Shown piece by piece: positions 9,144-18,147 of a stretch of 64,000 bases of DNA. The notes under the pieces are model-generated. The model had not been told where the DNA came from. It made no database searches and saw only the letters and a list, made by a program, of their open reading frames with translations. Numbering within the stretch: the stretch's first letter is position 1; each line of letters opens with the position of its first letter. Where the stretch lies: the NCBI GenBank assembly GCA_963931155.1, contig OZ006978.1, positions 248,001 to 312,000 on the forward strand, written 5' to 3'. A program made the position numbers and the translations under genes. The stretch comes from CALXVA01 sp944392465 (GTDB lineage: Bacteria > Bacillota > Clostridia > TANB77 > CAG-508).

Positions 9144-9809
9144 TTATTTTAATAAGTCTGGTCTTTTTAATTTTGTTATTTCTAGTGATTTTTCATCACG
9201 CCATTTTTTTATGTTTTCATGATGTCCAGAAATTAATACTTCCGGTACTTTTTTTCCTTTAAATTCTTCTGGTCTAGTATATTGAGGATATTCTAAAAGT
9301 TTATTACTAAATGATTCCTCTTTTACAGATTCATTATTCAGTACACCATTTACGTATCTGCTAACAGAATCTACAACTACCATTGCTGGAAGCTCTCCTC
9401 CTGTTAATACATAATCTCCTATAGATATTTCCTCATCTACTATTTCATCTAAAACTCTTTGGTCAATTCCTTCATAATGACCACATAGTAAAATTAGATG
9501 TTCTTCTTTTGATAGTTCTTTAACTATATTTTGGTTTAATGTTTTGCCTTGTGGAGATAAATAAATAACTTTTGCATTTTCTTTATTTTCAATGCTAGAA
9601 TATGCATCATAGACCACATCAGGCCTAATAACCATTCCTGCACCTCCACCATATGGAGTATCATCAACTTTTTTGTGTTTATCTTTAGAAAAATCTCTAA
9701 TATTTATTAAATTAATTTCTATTAGTCCTTTTTCTTTTGCTCTTCCTATAATGCTTTCATCTAAAGTTTTAAACATCTCAGGAAAAAGTGTAAGCACATC
9801 AAATTTCAT
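9144..9809 (-). CDS. trmD: tRNA (guanine37-N1)-methyltransferase TrmD
   Basis: A 221-residue SPOUT enzyme that makes m1G37 in tRNAs with G36-G37 and so guards the reading frame. The sequence starts MKFDVLTLFPEMF and has DDTPYGGGAGMV, the trefoil-knot segment LLCGHYEGIDQRV and SIGDYVLTGGELPA. It is slightly shorter than the usual 240 residues. Position 36 of the unusual tRNA-Gly in this window is C, so that tRNA would not be an expected TrmD substrate. Confidence 0.96.
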   Translation of the reverse strand: MKFDVLTLFPEMFKTLDESIIGRAKEKGLIEINLINIRDFSKDKHKKVDDTPYGGGAGMVIRPDVVYDAYSSIENKENAKVIYLSPQGKTLNQNIVKELSKEEHLILLCGHYEGIDQRVLDEIVDEEISIGDYVLTGGELPAMVVVDSVSRYVNGVLNNESVKEESFSNKLLEYPQYTRPEEFKGKKVPEVLISGHHENIKKWRDEKSLEITKLKRPDLLK

Positions 9810-9884
9810 TTTTCCTCCAATTTTTTTATTATCAACTTCAACTAAATTTGAAAAGTTTTAATTTGTATTATTAAAAAAAGAAAC

Positions 9885-9985
9885 GAATATTGCTAGGCAA
9901 AATTTAGTAAAAAAGCGGAAGCATGCTTCTTGCATGTTGAGCATTTTTTATCTAAATTTTAACAACGCAAGATGAAGTTTATTTT
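9885..9985 (-). other. trmD-rimM intergenic region with inverted repeats
   Basis: The 180-base gap holds an outer inverted repeat (AAATTTAG/CTAAATTT), an inner GCATGC-centred hairpin and a T run. The minus-strand word AAATAAACTTC(A/G)TCTT also occurs in the rpsP-khpA gap near 10775-10795. This may be an attenuator or processing site; no coding capacity is seen. Confidence 0.4.
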
Positions 9986-9990
9986 TTTAA

Positions 9991-10500
9991 TTAAATTAAA
10001 CCATCAATCAAATGAACTATAATTTTATCATTATCAATGTCAACCTCTTTTATAACTTCCTTTGTAGAAGGCAATAATATTTGTTTTCCTAGGTCATCTT
10101 TTATTACGTATATGTCGTGAACTTTATTATTGTAAATATCATCTACTTTTCCTAGCAAATTTCCGTCTTCATCATATACACTTACTCCAATTAAATCTGC
10201 TATAAAATATGTATCTTTTGGAAGCTTTCTTGCATCTTTTCTGTGTATTTTTATATAGCATCCTTTTAATTTTTCTGCCATATTTAAATCTTCTATTCCT
10301 TTGAATTTAATTAGTACTAAGTTTTTATGATATTTTACTTCTTCAATTTGCATATCTACAAGCTCTTTGTTTTTTACAACAAATACACTTTTTAATTCTT
10401 CAAATCTTTCTAAATCATCTGTAAATGGTTTTACTTTAACAAAGCCCTTAATTCCAAATGTATTAACAATTTGACCTATTTCAAAATATTCTTGTTTCAT
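9991..10500 (-). CDS. rimM: 16S rRNA processing protein RimM
   Basis: 169 residues, the family's usual size, for 30S maturation and binding to S19. The N-terminal RimM barrel shows IGQIVNTFGIKGFVKVKPFT, and the C-terminal PRC-barrel holds YFIADLIGVSVYDEDG, LGKVDDIYNN and LLPSTKEVI. It lies between khpA and trmD, the standard order. Confidence 0.95.
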   Translation of the reverse strand: MKQEYFEIGQIVNTFGIKGFVKVKPFTDDLERFEELKSVFVVKNKELVDMQIEEVKYHKNLVLIKFKGIEDLNMAEKLKGCYIKIHRKDARKLPKDTYFIADLIGVSVYDEDGNLLGKVDDIYNNKVHDIYVIKDDLGKQILLPSTKEVIKEVDIDNDKIIVHLIDGLI

Positions 10501-10527
10501 TTTTACTCCTTCAAAGTTATCTAAGAT

Positions 10528-10761
10528 TTAGTCTAAAAATTCTATTGACATTTTCTTTTTATCCTTTGAATTTAAAGCTCTCATAAGAGTTCTAATAGAA
10601 TTAGCAACTTTACCTTGCTTTCCTATTATCCTTCCCATATCAGATTCTGCTACTTTAACTTCAAAGATTGTTTTATTTTCTTCTTCTTTTTCTGTTATTG
10701 TAACTTCATCTGAATTTAATACAATGTTCTTTACAATTGTTTCTAAAACTTGTTTCATCAC
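10528..10761 (-). CDS. khpA: KH-domain RNA-binding protein KhpA
   Basis: A 77-residue protein made of a single KH domain with the GRIIGKQGKVANSIR loop. KhpA works with KhpB/Jag as an RNA chaperone affecting cell division in Gram-positives. It is placed between rpsP and rimM as in many Firmicutes. Confidence 0.93.
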   Translation of the reverse strand: MMKQVLETIVKNIVLNSDEVTITEKEEENKTIFEVKVAESDMGRIIGKQGKVANSIRTLMRALNSKDKKKMSIEFLD

Positions 10762-10804
10762 AGATTCCTTTCTATTGTTAAGACGAAGTTTATTTTACAA
10801 ATTT

Positions 10805-11038
10805 TTATTTTGCTTTTTCAATTAAAGTCTTAACTGTGTCTGTTGGTTTTGCACCATTTTTAATCCATTTTTCTACTTTTTCCTTATCTAGAACTATTGT
10901 AGATGGTTCTGTCATAGGATTATATGTTCCTATTTTTTCTATTATTTTTCCATCTCTTGGGCTTCTAGAATCAGCAACTACTATATGGTAGAATGGAGCC
11001 TTTTTAGCACCTTGTCTTTGTAATCTTATTTTTACCAT
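10805..11038 (-). CDS. rpsP: Ribosomal protein S16
   Basis: 77 residues starting MVKIRLQRQGAKKAPFYHI, typical S16. The ATG at 11038 has CAGGAGGTG at good spacing; an in-frame GTG three codons upstream overlaps the ribosome binding site and is not used here. Second gene after ffh in the ribosome operon. Confidence 0.96.
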   Translation of the reverse strand: MVKIRLQRQGAKKAPFYHIVVADSRSPRDGKIIEKIGTYNPMTEPSTIVLDKEKVEKWIKNGAKPTDTVKTLIEKAK

Positions 11039-11183
11039 TAAATTCACCTCCTGAAAATTTTGTAAGAATTATTACTAATGGTTGATAATAATTCTTAAAT
11101 ATATATTTAAAAAATTAAAATCTAAATTAAAGCATATATATATCTATATAGTAAACAAAAAATTTATATTTTGGCGTTGTTTA

Positions 11184-12536
11184 CTATTTAAACATATTTT
11201 TCAAATCTTGTGGATTCATTCCTTTCATCATTTTTTTCATATTCTTGCTGTCTTTCATTTGTCTCATCATTTTTTGTGTCATTTCGAATGATTTCATAAA
11301 TTTGTTTATTTCCTGAACTGAAGTTCCACTTCCTTTTGCAATTCTTATTCTCCTGTTTCCATTTAGTAATTTAGGATTTCTTCTTTCTTCTTTTGTCATT
11401 GAAGAAATGATTGCTTCAATTCTTACAAATTCTTTATCATCTATTTTAACATCTTTTAATTGATTCATACCTGGAATCAATTTTAGCAATGATGAGAATG
11501 AACCCATTTTTTTAATTTGTCTTAGCTGAGTTAAATAATCATCTAAATCTAGGTCTCTTTTCTTTTTTAATTGTTTTTCTAATTTTTCAGCTTCTTCTAT
11601 ATCTATTGCTTCTTCAGCTTTTTCTATAATTGAAAGCACGTCACCCATTCCTAAAATTCTTGATGCCATTCTATCTGGATGAAATACTTCTATATCACTT
11701 AGTTTTTCACCAGTTGCCGCAAATTTAATTGGTCTTCCTGTAACTTTTTTTACAGATAAAGCGGCACCACCACGAGTATCACCATCTAACTTAGTTAGTA
11801 CTACTCCATCTATTCCAAGTGCTTCATTAAATGCTTTTGCAACATTTACAGCATCTTGACCTGTCATACTATCTACTACAAGTAATATTTCATGTGGTTT
11901 TACATTTGCTTTTACATTTTTAAGTTCATTCATCAATTCTTCATCAATATGTAAACGACCTGCTGTATCTAGTATAACTACATCATTTAGTTTGCTTAAT
12001 GCTACATCTACTGCTTGCCTTGCTATTTTTACTACATCTTTTGAATTTTCATTTGCATAAACTGGTATGTTTAACCCCTTTCCTACAACTTGAAGTTGTT
12101 TTATAGCTGCAGGTCTATACACGTCACATGCAACTAAAAGTGGCTTTTTTCCTTCTTTTCTAAGTAAATTTGCAAGTTTTCCTGCTGTAGTAGTTTTACC
12201 AGAACCTTGAAGTCCAACAAGCATTATTATTGTTGGTGGGTTAGGAGTAAAATTAATTTTACTTTCTGTGCCTCCAAGTAATTCTACTAATTCATCTTTA
12301 ACTATTTTTATAACTTGTTGTCCTGGTGTTAATGATTTTAAAACATCTTGCCCTAAAGCCTTTTCTTGTATGGTATTCACAAATTCTTTAACAATCGCAT
12401 AGTTTACATCTGCTTCTAATAATGCAAGTTTTACCTCTCTTAACATTTCTTTTAAGTCTGATTCTGTAATTCTTGCTTTTCCTCTTAATTTTCTGGTTAC
12501 TTCTTGTAATTTAGCAGATAAACCTTCAAATGCCAT
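11184..12536 (-). CDS. ffh: Signal recognition particle GTPase Ffh
   Basis: 450 residues. The N and G domains (about 1-300) contain the P-loop GLQGSGKTTTAGKLA, DVYRPAAIKQL, DTAGRLHID and TKLDGDTRGGAA. The Met-rich M domain (about 305-450) ends in a run of KKMMKG-type sequence that binds 4.5S RNA and signal peptides. It targets membrane and secreted proteins. It lies downstream of ylxM. Confidence 0.97.
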   Translation of the reverse strand: MAFEGLSAKLQEVTRKLRGKARITESDLKEMLREVKLALLEADVNYAIVKEFVNTIQEKALGQDVLKSLTPGQQVIKIVKDELVELLGGTESKINFTPNPPTIIMLVGLQGSGKTTTAGKLANLLRKEGKKPLLVACDVYRPAAIKQLQVVGKGLNIPVYANENSKDVVKIARQAVDVALSKLNDVVILDTAGRLHIDEELMNELKNVKANVKPHEILLVVDSMTGQDAVNVAKAFNEALGIDGVVLTKLDGDTRGGAALSVKKVTGRPIKFAATGEKLSDIEVFHPDRMASRILGMGDVLSIIEKAEEAIDIEEAEKLEKQLKKKRDLDLDDYLTQLRQIKKMGSFSSLLKLIPGMNQLKDVKIDDKEFVRIEAIISSMTKEERRNPKLLNGNRRIRIAKGSGTSVQEINKFMKSFEMTQKMMRQMKDSKNMKKMMKGMNPQDLKNMFK

Positions 12537-12632
12537 ACTTTATTCCTCCCTAGTTTTTATAAATTTTGTGACACTAGATGTTCCTTGTTTTGTGTAATAG
12601 AAAATCTTTTCCAAATTCCTATTGCACTATAA

Positions 12633-12980
12633 TTAATTTAAGCAAATAAGTTCTTTAGTAACATTATTCAAAATCTTTTCTATTTTCTTATCTGATGAAT
12701 TATCTTTTATCTTATTTAGTTCTTCTATAATGCTTTGAATTCGCTTTTCTTGGTTTTGCATCTTTTTCATAATTAAAAGCTTTTCTTCAAACTCGAAAAG
12801 TTTACTCTCCCCCTTTTTTATCATATCTCTTACTGCTTGCCTTGTTATGTTGTTATTTTCAGCTATTTCAGAAAGTGAATAATCATTATTATAGTAATCA
12901 TTTATAACCTCATATTGCTTTTCGGTTAAGAGTTTTCCATATATCTGGCAAAGAATGCTAATTTCAACTTTCTTTTCCAC
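12633..12980 (-). CDS. ylxM: YlxM/UPF0122 SRP-associated DNA-binding-like protein
   Basis: 115 residues with a sigma70 region 4-like helix-turn-helix (LSEIAENNNITRQAVRDMIKK) and a helical C-terminus. Family members sit beside ffh and interact with SRP. Start is GTG with AGGGAAG upstream. Confidence 0.9.
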   Translation of the reverse strand: MEKKVEISILCQIYGKLLTEKQYEVINDYYNNDYSLSEIAENNNITRQAVRDMIKKGESKLFEFEEKLLIMKKMQNQEKRIQSIIEELNKIKDNSSDKKIEKILNNVTKELICLN

Positions 12981-13011
12981 TTTATCACTTCCCTACTTTT
13001 TATATACATAA

Positions 13012-13043
13012 AAATATTAGCATTATTTTGTAATGCTAATATA
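13012..13043 (-). terminator. Terminator after folA
   Basis: Inverted repeat TATTAGCATT/AATGCTAATA with a T-rich minus-strand end. It closes the radical SAM-thyA-folA unit before ylxM. Confidence 0.7.
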
Positions 13044-13076
13044 CTTTACACCATTTTTGTTCATTTGTCAAGTGTT

Positions 13077-13572
13077 TTATTGATTTTTTCTTACATATGT
13101 AACATATTCATAATCATAAGGATTTTTTTCATCTTTTAATCCTTTTTCTCTTTCTACTATTGTCCACTCATTTTTATCTATTTCTGGAAAGTATACATCT
13201 CCTTCAAATTCTTCGTTGATTTCAGTTATATATAACTTTTCTGCTTTTGAAAGAAGTAATTTATATATACTTGCTCCTCCTATAACAAAATTTTCTTCAT
13301 CTGAGGTCTCATATTTTGCCAATTTACTAATATCATCTAAAACTTCTACATTTTCATTATCTATATTAAGTTCTGCATCATTACATAAAATTATATGTTT
13401 TCTATTAGGAAGTACTCTTCCGAAGTGATTCAAAAGTTTTTCTTCCCATTATTATATTATGACCTGTTGTTAATTTTTTAAATCTTTTTAAATCTTCTGG
13501 TAAATGCCATATTAGTTTATTATCTTTTCCTATAACATTATTTTTTGCTACTGCTACTATAATACTAAGCAT
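13077..13572 (-). CDS. folA: Dihydrofolate reductase, read through a CGGA +1 site
   Basis: DHFR reduces dihydrofolate made by the neighbouring thymidylate synthase. The gene starts at 13572, directly after the thyA stop, with AGGAGG, and opens MLSIIVAVAKNNVIG. An extra C before a Gly codon at 13419-13422 breaks the frame. With CGGA read as Gly51, a continuous 164-residue DHFR results, passing through GRKTFESL-G-RVLPNRKHI, the conserved NADPH-binding region where this Gly is nearly invariant. FVIGGASIY follows further on. Unshifted, translation ends four codons after the CGG. ThyA is intact beside it, so loss of DHFR would be costly. Confidence 0.88.
13419..13422 (-). other. Putative quadruplet codon CGGA (Gly) in folA
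   Basis: Zero-frame CGG after TCA CTT. CGGA read as one Gly restores S-L-G-R-V-L-P-N-R. Confidence 0.75.
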
Positions 13573-13583
13573 TATTTTTCCTC

Positions 13584-14441
13584 CTATATTGCAACTGGTA
13601 TTTTTCCTAGTTTCACATCTTTGTTATAATCATAATTTTGTATTTCAAAATCTTCTACTTTAAAGTCGTAAAAATTTTTAGTAGGATTATTTATTAAAAG
13701 TTTTGGGCAAACATCCATAGGTTCTGCTTCAATTAATTTTTCAATTAATGGTATATGCCTATCATATATATGACAGTCGCCTATATTATGAGTTAATGTT
13801 CCTACTTCTAGCCCAGCGACCTGTGCAAACATACATAAAAGTGCAGCATATTGCATAGTGTTCCAGCCATTGGCTGCAAGCATATCTTGTGAACGTTGAT
13901 TTAAAATCAAATGCAACTTTCCACCCTTTACTAACCATTGTGTTCCATATGCACATGGCTCTAGCATCATATCTTTTAAATCTTCAAAATTAAATATATT
14001 TGTCATAATTCTACGGCTTGATGGATCATTTTTTAACAAATATAGTGCATAATCAACTTGATCCATTTCCTTTATTCCATCTTTTGTTTTAAATTCATAT
14101 TTTTTACCAAGTTGATATCCATAAGCTTTTCCAATAGTTCCATTTTCATCAACCCATTGATCCCAAATATGTGAATTTAAATCTTTTACCGCATTTGATT
14201 TTTTTTGCCATATCCATAAAATTTCATCAATTGCTCTATAAATTGTTTTACTATTATTCCTTAATGTAATCATTGGAAACTCTTTTCCCACATCATATAC
14301 ATTACTAACACCAACTACTGAAATATAGTTGGCCTCTTCTCCATCTTGCCATCTTGTTCTTACATTAGTACCTTTTGAAGAATAACCTTCGTTTATTATT
14401 CTTTTACATGTTTCAATAAAATGTTTGTCTGCTTCTGTCAT
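13584..14441 (-). CDS. thyA: Thymidylate synthase ThyA
   Basis: A 285-residue enzyme that methylates dUMP to dTMP using methylene-THF, producing the dihydrofolate that folA recycles. Visible motifs are the active-site loop EPCAYGTQW with the nucleophile Cys, NQRSQDMLAANGWNTMQYA for phosphate and dUMP binding, and HNIGDCHIYDRHI. The proline usually before the catalytic PCH region is altered (EPCA). Start has AAGGAGGAAG. No CGG codon is present. It sits between two genes that each need a CGGN readthrough. Confidence 0.94.
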   Translation of the reverse strand: MTEADKHFIETCKRIINEGYSSKGTNVRTRWQDGEEANYISVVGVSNVYDVGKEFPMITLRNNSKTIYRAIDEILWIWQKKSNAVKDLNSHIWDQWVDENGTIGKAYGYQLGKKYEFKTKDGIKEMDQVDYALYLLKNDPSSRRIMTNIFNFEDLKDMMLEPCAYGTQWLVKGGKLHLILNQRSQDMLAANGWNTMQYAALLCMFAQVAGLEVGTLTHNIGDCHIYDRHIPLIEKLIEAEPMDVCPKLLINNPTKNFYDFKVEDFEIQNYDYNKDVKLGKIPVAI

Positions 14442-14489
14442 TTTACTTCCTCCTTAATATTATTTATCACTGTGCCATTCATTGGCATT

Positions 14490-15378
14490 TTAATATTCCC
14501 ATTTTGGAACATATTCTTCTTCGTGTTTTCCTAACTCTTGTATATATCCATTGGTTATATTTAAGGTATATAAAAAGTTTTCTATTTCTTTATATTCTTT
14601 TTTGGTTAATTTTCTGCTTATATATTTATCTTGCTTTGCCCTATATGTAGGAAAATATTGTGCCATAACACTTACATAAACATCTTCGGGCATATTTTCT
14701 TTTATCCATTTTAAAATATTTTTGCTGTTTTGCAAGTGGTTTGGAAGTACTAAGTGTCTTATTATTACTCCTTTTTGTATTATTCCATCAGCATTAAATT
14801 CAGCTGTTCCCACTTGATTATACATTTCTTTTATTGCTGTTGTTGCATATTTAAAGTAATTATCAACTCTAGAATATTTTTTTGATATCTCATTAGAATA
14901 ATATTTTAAATCTGGCAAGTATACGTCTATATATCCTTTTAAAAATTTTATTGTTTCTACATTTTCATATCCATTTGTGTTGTATATTATTGGTATATTT
15001 AATCCACTTTCTTTGGCTATTTTTATTGCTTCTTTTATTTGATAAACATACATTGTTGGAGTTACTAAATTAATATTGTTTACTCCTTTTTCTTGTTGAG
15101 ATATAAATATGTCTGATAATTCTTGTATCGTAACATTTTTTCCTCTACCGTTCCTGACTTATCTCATAATTTTGGCAATAAATACAATTTAAATTGCAAT
15201 TAGAAAAAAATATCGTACCAGAACCATGTATTTTACTGATACATGGTTCTTCATAATTATGTGTAGAAACTAATGCAATTTTTATTTTATCATCACATCT
15301 GCATCTTCCCACTTCTCCTTCTTGTCTGTTTACGCCACATCTATGTGGACATATTTCACATTTTTCTAGCTGTGTCAT
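14490..15378 (-). CDS. PflX-like radical SAM protein, read through a CGGT +1 site
   Basis: This is a radical SAM enzyme of the PflX family (COG1313). The N-terminus has a Cys-rich CEICPHRCGVNR and CRC segment, then EEPCISKIHGSGTIFFS and the cluster motif CNLNCIYCQNYEISQ (CxxxCxxC). The frame breaks at 15147-15150: CGG is followed at once by TAG. Reading CGGT as Gly77 gives QE-G-RGKNVTIQELSDIF and a continuous 295-residue protein with VYLPDLKYYS and RHLVLPNH. An internal ATG at 15053 would give only the C-terminal two thirds, without the cluster. The substrate is unknown. It lies 48 bases upstream of thyA. Confidence 0.85.
15147..15150 (-). other. Putative quadruplet codon CGGT (Gly) in the PflX-like gene
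   Basis: Zero-frame reads GAA CGG TAG. Reading CGGT as Gly gives E-G-R-G-K-N and bypasses the TAG. Confidence 0.75.
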
Positions 15379-15510
15379 TTCTTATTCTTCTTTCTTAAGC
15401 AATTTTCCTTTTTTTGATTTTAAATAAACTTTATGTTTTTAACACTCTGCCTATTTCATACTCTCTACCGCCTTCTATAAAATAGTTTGTTTTTTTAGCA
15501 ACTATTAGTA

Positions 15511-15605
15511 AACCTGTCCCTAATAGTGACAAGATTGGCAGAAAAGAGCCTGTCCCTTTAGATGACAAAGTTGGCGGAAAAGAGCCTGTCCCTTTAGGTG
15601 ACATC
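15511..15605. repeat. Short tandem repeat, about 36-base units
   Basis: Three imperfect units share GCCTGTCCCTTTAG.TGACA and TTGGC.GAAAAGA. The last unit supplies the stop codon region of the upstream DnaB-like gene. A related word (AGCCCGTCCCCTTTTG) occurs near 58395. The rest of the 15379-15593 gap holds nothing else I can name. Confidence 0.7.
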
Positions 15606-17531
15606 TTTTAGGTGTAGGTAGCCTAGTTCGTTCCATACATTATATGCTAAGTTTAATCTAAATAATAATTTTGGTTTTGCCCCTGCTCTGTTCTTATCAA
15701 CCACACATGCATAATATCTGACGTCTGGGTCGTCGAATTTTTCTAGTTCAAAGAATTTTGTGTCTACTTCTTCTAAAGAGTATTGGTATTTGTCTAGGTC
15801 TGCTCGCATTATTTGTTTAATTAAACATAGTGTGTCTAATACTTCTTTTACTGTTCTACTTACTGCTAAGTCATTAACTGTCAAGTTAATTGGAAGTGTA
15901 CTACTTTCTGTTAGTTGTAGTGTTGAGCATATGTACATATTAAAGTTTTGTGCTAAGTTTGATAGTATTGTTGCTGTTCTTTTTATTTCTTCTCCATTGC
16001 CGATGTTAGCTGTATCTGTTTTTAATGTATCGTAAAATACATATTCTATTTTTTCTTTATAGTAGTAATTCATTATTACTTTTTGTAGCTCGTCATTAGT
16101 ATGGTCTGTTATATTTATAAAGTATATCATATTGTTTATTTGTTTGTTTACCCAGTCTGTTACTGCAATTGTTTTGTTAAATTCTGAAGATACTTTTTTT
16201 AATCTTTCTACAAATTTTTTTCTTGTTTCTTTAGGTTCTTGTATTATAAAACCTTCTTCATCTACTTTTACATCTGCTCCTTCATCTGGTCTGAATTTAA
16301 ATTCTAGTAATTCTCCTTCTGTTTTGCTTATTTTTTGTCCATGTAATTTTTGAATTTCTGGATTATTTATTACTGTAGTTATTAAACAAAGTTTCATTTT
16401 CTCTTCTGACATTTCGTTTGAAATTATAAGTACTTTTTTTCTATGTATAAATGCCGTATATGCAGATATATCTATTGTAAACCTACTTTTACCAGAGTTT
16501 GATGGCATAGCGAATGCCATTGTTTCTCCTTTTCTTATTCCTTTAAATACACTTGATAATATAGGAAATGGTAATGTTAGTCCGTTTGTTAAATTATTTT
16601 CGCCTTTTTCTAAGAATTCTGTTAAATCTTCACTTAAAATGGCTTGTTTGAATTTTTGTGTTACACTTACTTGTACTATAGCTGCTTTTACTTCATCTGC
16701 AGACATTTGGTCATATAGTTCATAATCTACTATATTTACTATTTGGTTTTGAATGTCTTCACGGGGTTCTTCTAAGTAGCTTTTTCTTATAATACATAAT
16801 TTTCTAAGTTCCAAATAAATCTTTTCTGGATTTGCTTGCTTTTGCCCTATTTCATATTTTAGTTCTTGCTTTTGTTTATATGTTTCGTTATTATCTACAG
16901 AAAAGTTAAAGCCTTGTTTTGCAATTTCCGGAGTATATTTTCCACCTTCTGTAAACAATATGCTTTTATATATGTTTAACAAACTTGGATCATCAAAATA
17001 ACATTCTTCGAATATGATATAATATTTTACAATTAATTTAGGGTTATTTAATAATAGTCCAATATAAGTTTTTTCTAACTCCTCATTTCTTAGTTTTTCT
17101 GGATAAATTGACTCATGTTTTTTCTCTTCTACTTTATAAACGACTTCGTCTTCATCATCTTCGTCTCCCCAGCCATGTATTTCATCATCATCTTCTTCTT
17201 CTTCGTCCTCTTCTTTATCTTCGTTATCATCACTAATATCTTCATCTTCGTCATATTCGTCATTATATTCTTCTTCGTCATATTCATCGTTATCTTCTAT
17301 TTCAGGTTCTTCCTCTTCTGGTTCTTCAACTACTACTTTCTTCTTTTTACGACCTCTTTTTTTCGGAGCTTCCCCAACGGTATTATTTAAAGCTCTTATT
17401 CTTTCCAATGCTTCTTGTAATTTGCCACTTGCTATTAATTTTCTTATTGCATTTATTTCTTTTTTATCTTTCCCTGCTTTTTCAAATGCATCTAATATTT
17501 TAATTAATTTTTCCGCATCTCCACTTGCCAT
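15594..17531 (-). CDS. DnaB-like RecA-fold ATPase with long acidic insertion
   Basis: This 645-residue protein starts with a helical segment (1-55), then a basic AT-hook-like KKRGRKKKK (58-66) and an almost purely Asp/Glu stretch (about 70-135). A DnaB N-terminal-like helical domain follows (about 145-300), then a RecA/DnaB-type ATPase domain (about 320-640) with Walker A MPSNSGKSRF, Walker B-like YVFYDTLKTD and a RAGAKPK loop. It resembles replicative helicase relatives, but the acidic block is unusual and a role in replication is only inferred. Its stop codon lies inside a short tandem repeat. The start has AAGGGG upstream. Confidence 0.75.
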   Translation of the reverse strand: MASGDAEKLIKILDAFEKAGKDKKEINAIRKLIASGKLQEALERIRALNNTVGEAPKKRGRKKKKVVVEEPEEEEPEIEDNDEYDEEEYNDEYDEDEDISDDNEDKEEDEEEEDDDEIHGWGDEDDEDEVVYKVEEKKHESIYPEKLRNEELEKTYIGLLLNNPKLIVKYYIIFEECYFDDPSLLNIYKSILFTEGGKYTPEIAKQGFNFSVDNNETYKQKQELKYEIGQKQANPEKIYLELRKLCIIRKSYLEEPREDIQNQIVNIVDYELYDQMSADEVKAAIVQVSVTQKFKQAILSEDLTEFLEKGENNLTNGLTLPFPILSSVFKGIRKGETMAFAMPSNSGKSRFTIDISAYTAFIHRKKVLIISNEMSEEKMKLCLITTVINNPEIQKLHGQKISKTEGELLEFKFRPDEGADVKVDEEGFIIQEPKETRKKFVERLKKVSSEFNKTIAVTDWVNKQINNMIYFINITDHTNDELQKVIMNYYYKEKIEYVFYDTLKTDTANIGNGEEIKRTATILSNLAQNFNMYICSTLQLTESSTLPINLTVNDLAVSRTVKEVLDTLCLIKQIMRADLDKYQYSLEEVDTKFFELEKFDDPDVRYYACVVDKNRAGAKPKLLFRLNLAYNVWNELGYLHLKDVT

Positions 17532-17689
17532 ATTCTTTAGTTTACCCCTTTCTTCCGATATGTAACTTTACTCGAATTCTATCATAATTCATTTTATTTT
17601 ACAATATAACTAGTTTATTTTATTTTTTTTGTGTGCTATAATATGCTATGTAAAATTAATTGAAAATTTTTAATAAACGGAGGCATAAA

Positions 17690-18112
17690 ATGATTTCAAA
17701 AAGTATAGTAAAAGTTAGATATGCAGAAACAGATAAAATGGGAATTGTTCATCATTCTGTTTATCCTATATGGTATGAACTAGCTAGAACAGATTTATCA
17801 AAGCTTGTTGGTTTTCCTTATTCAAAAATGGAAGAAGAAGGTATAATGTTACCACTAGTAGAATTAAACTCTAAATATAAAGTTCCAGCTTTTTATGATG
17901 ATGAATTAGTTATAACCGCAACTGTAAGTAAGCTTACACCTGCTAGAATAGTTTTTTATTACGAAGTATTTAGACAAGATTTAGATACGCCAATAAATAC
18001 GGGATACACTATCCATGCAATAGTTAATAAAAATATGAAACCAATAAATACTAAGAAGATGTTTCCCGATATTTATGAAGCTATGACAAAAATGTTAGAA
18101 GATAATAATTAA
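17690..18112 (+). CDS. YbgC/FadM-type acyl-CoA thioesterase
   Basis: 140 residues with a hotdog fold. RYAETDKMGIVHHSVYPIWYELAR contains the active-site Asp and the HHxxY/WxE pattern of 4-hydroxybenzoyl-CoA-type thioesterases. The ATG at 17690 has CGGAGG at ideal spacing; a TTG 30 bases upstream is less likely. A -10 box TATAAT lies at 17637-17642. Next gene is an acyl-ACP thioesterase, so both probably release fatty acids. Confidence 0.88.
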   Translation: MISKSIVKVRYAETDKMGIVHHSVYPIWYELARTDLSKLVGFPYSKMEEEGIMLPLVELNSKYKVPAFYDDELVITATVSKLTPARIVFYYEVFRQDLDTPINTGYTIHAIVNKNMKPINTKKMFPDIYEAMTKMLEDNN

Positions 18113-18147
18113 TTTCAATTGTAAATAGTTTTTTGGAGGTAATAATT

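Noticed and set aside
13077..13433. Separate short genes for the C-terminal halves of folA, tsaE, the radical SAM gene and the glucosaminidase
   Set aside because: The halves lack own ribosome binding sites or start at TTG/internal ATG within a conserved fold, and join exactly to the upstream halves as one family protein.
17115..17390. Long hydrophobic open frame opposite the DnaB-like gene
   Set aside because: It is the antisense of the acidic Asp/Glu stretch, whose complement codes for Phe/Ile/Val. No ribosome binding site.
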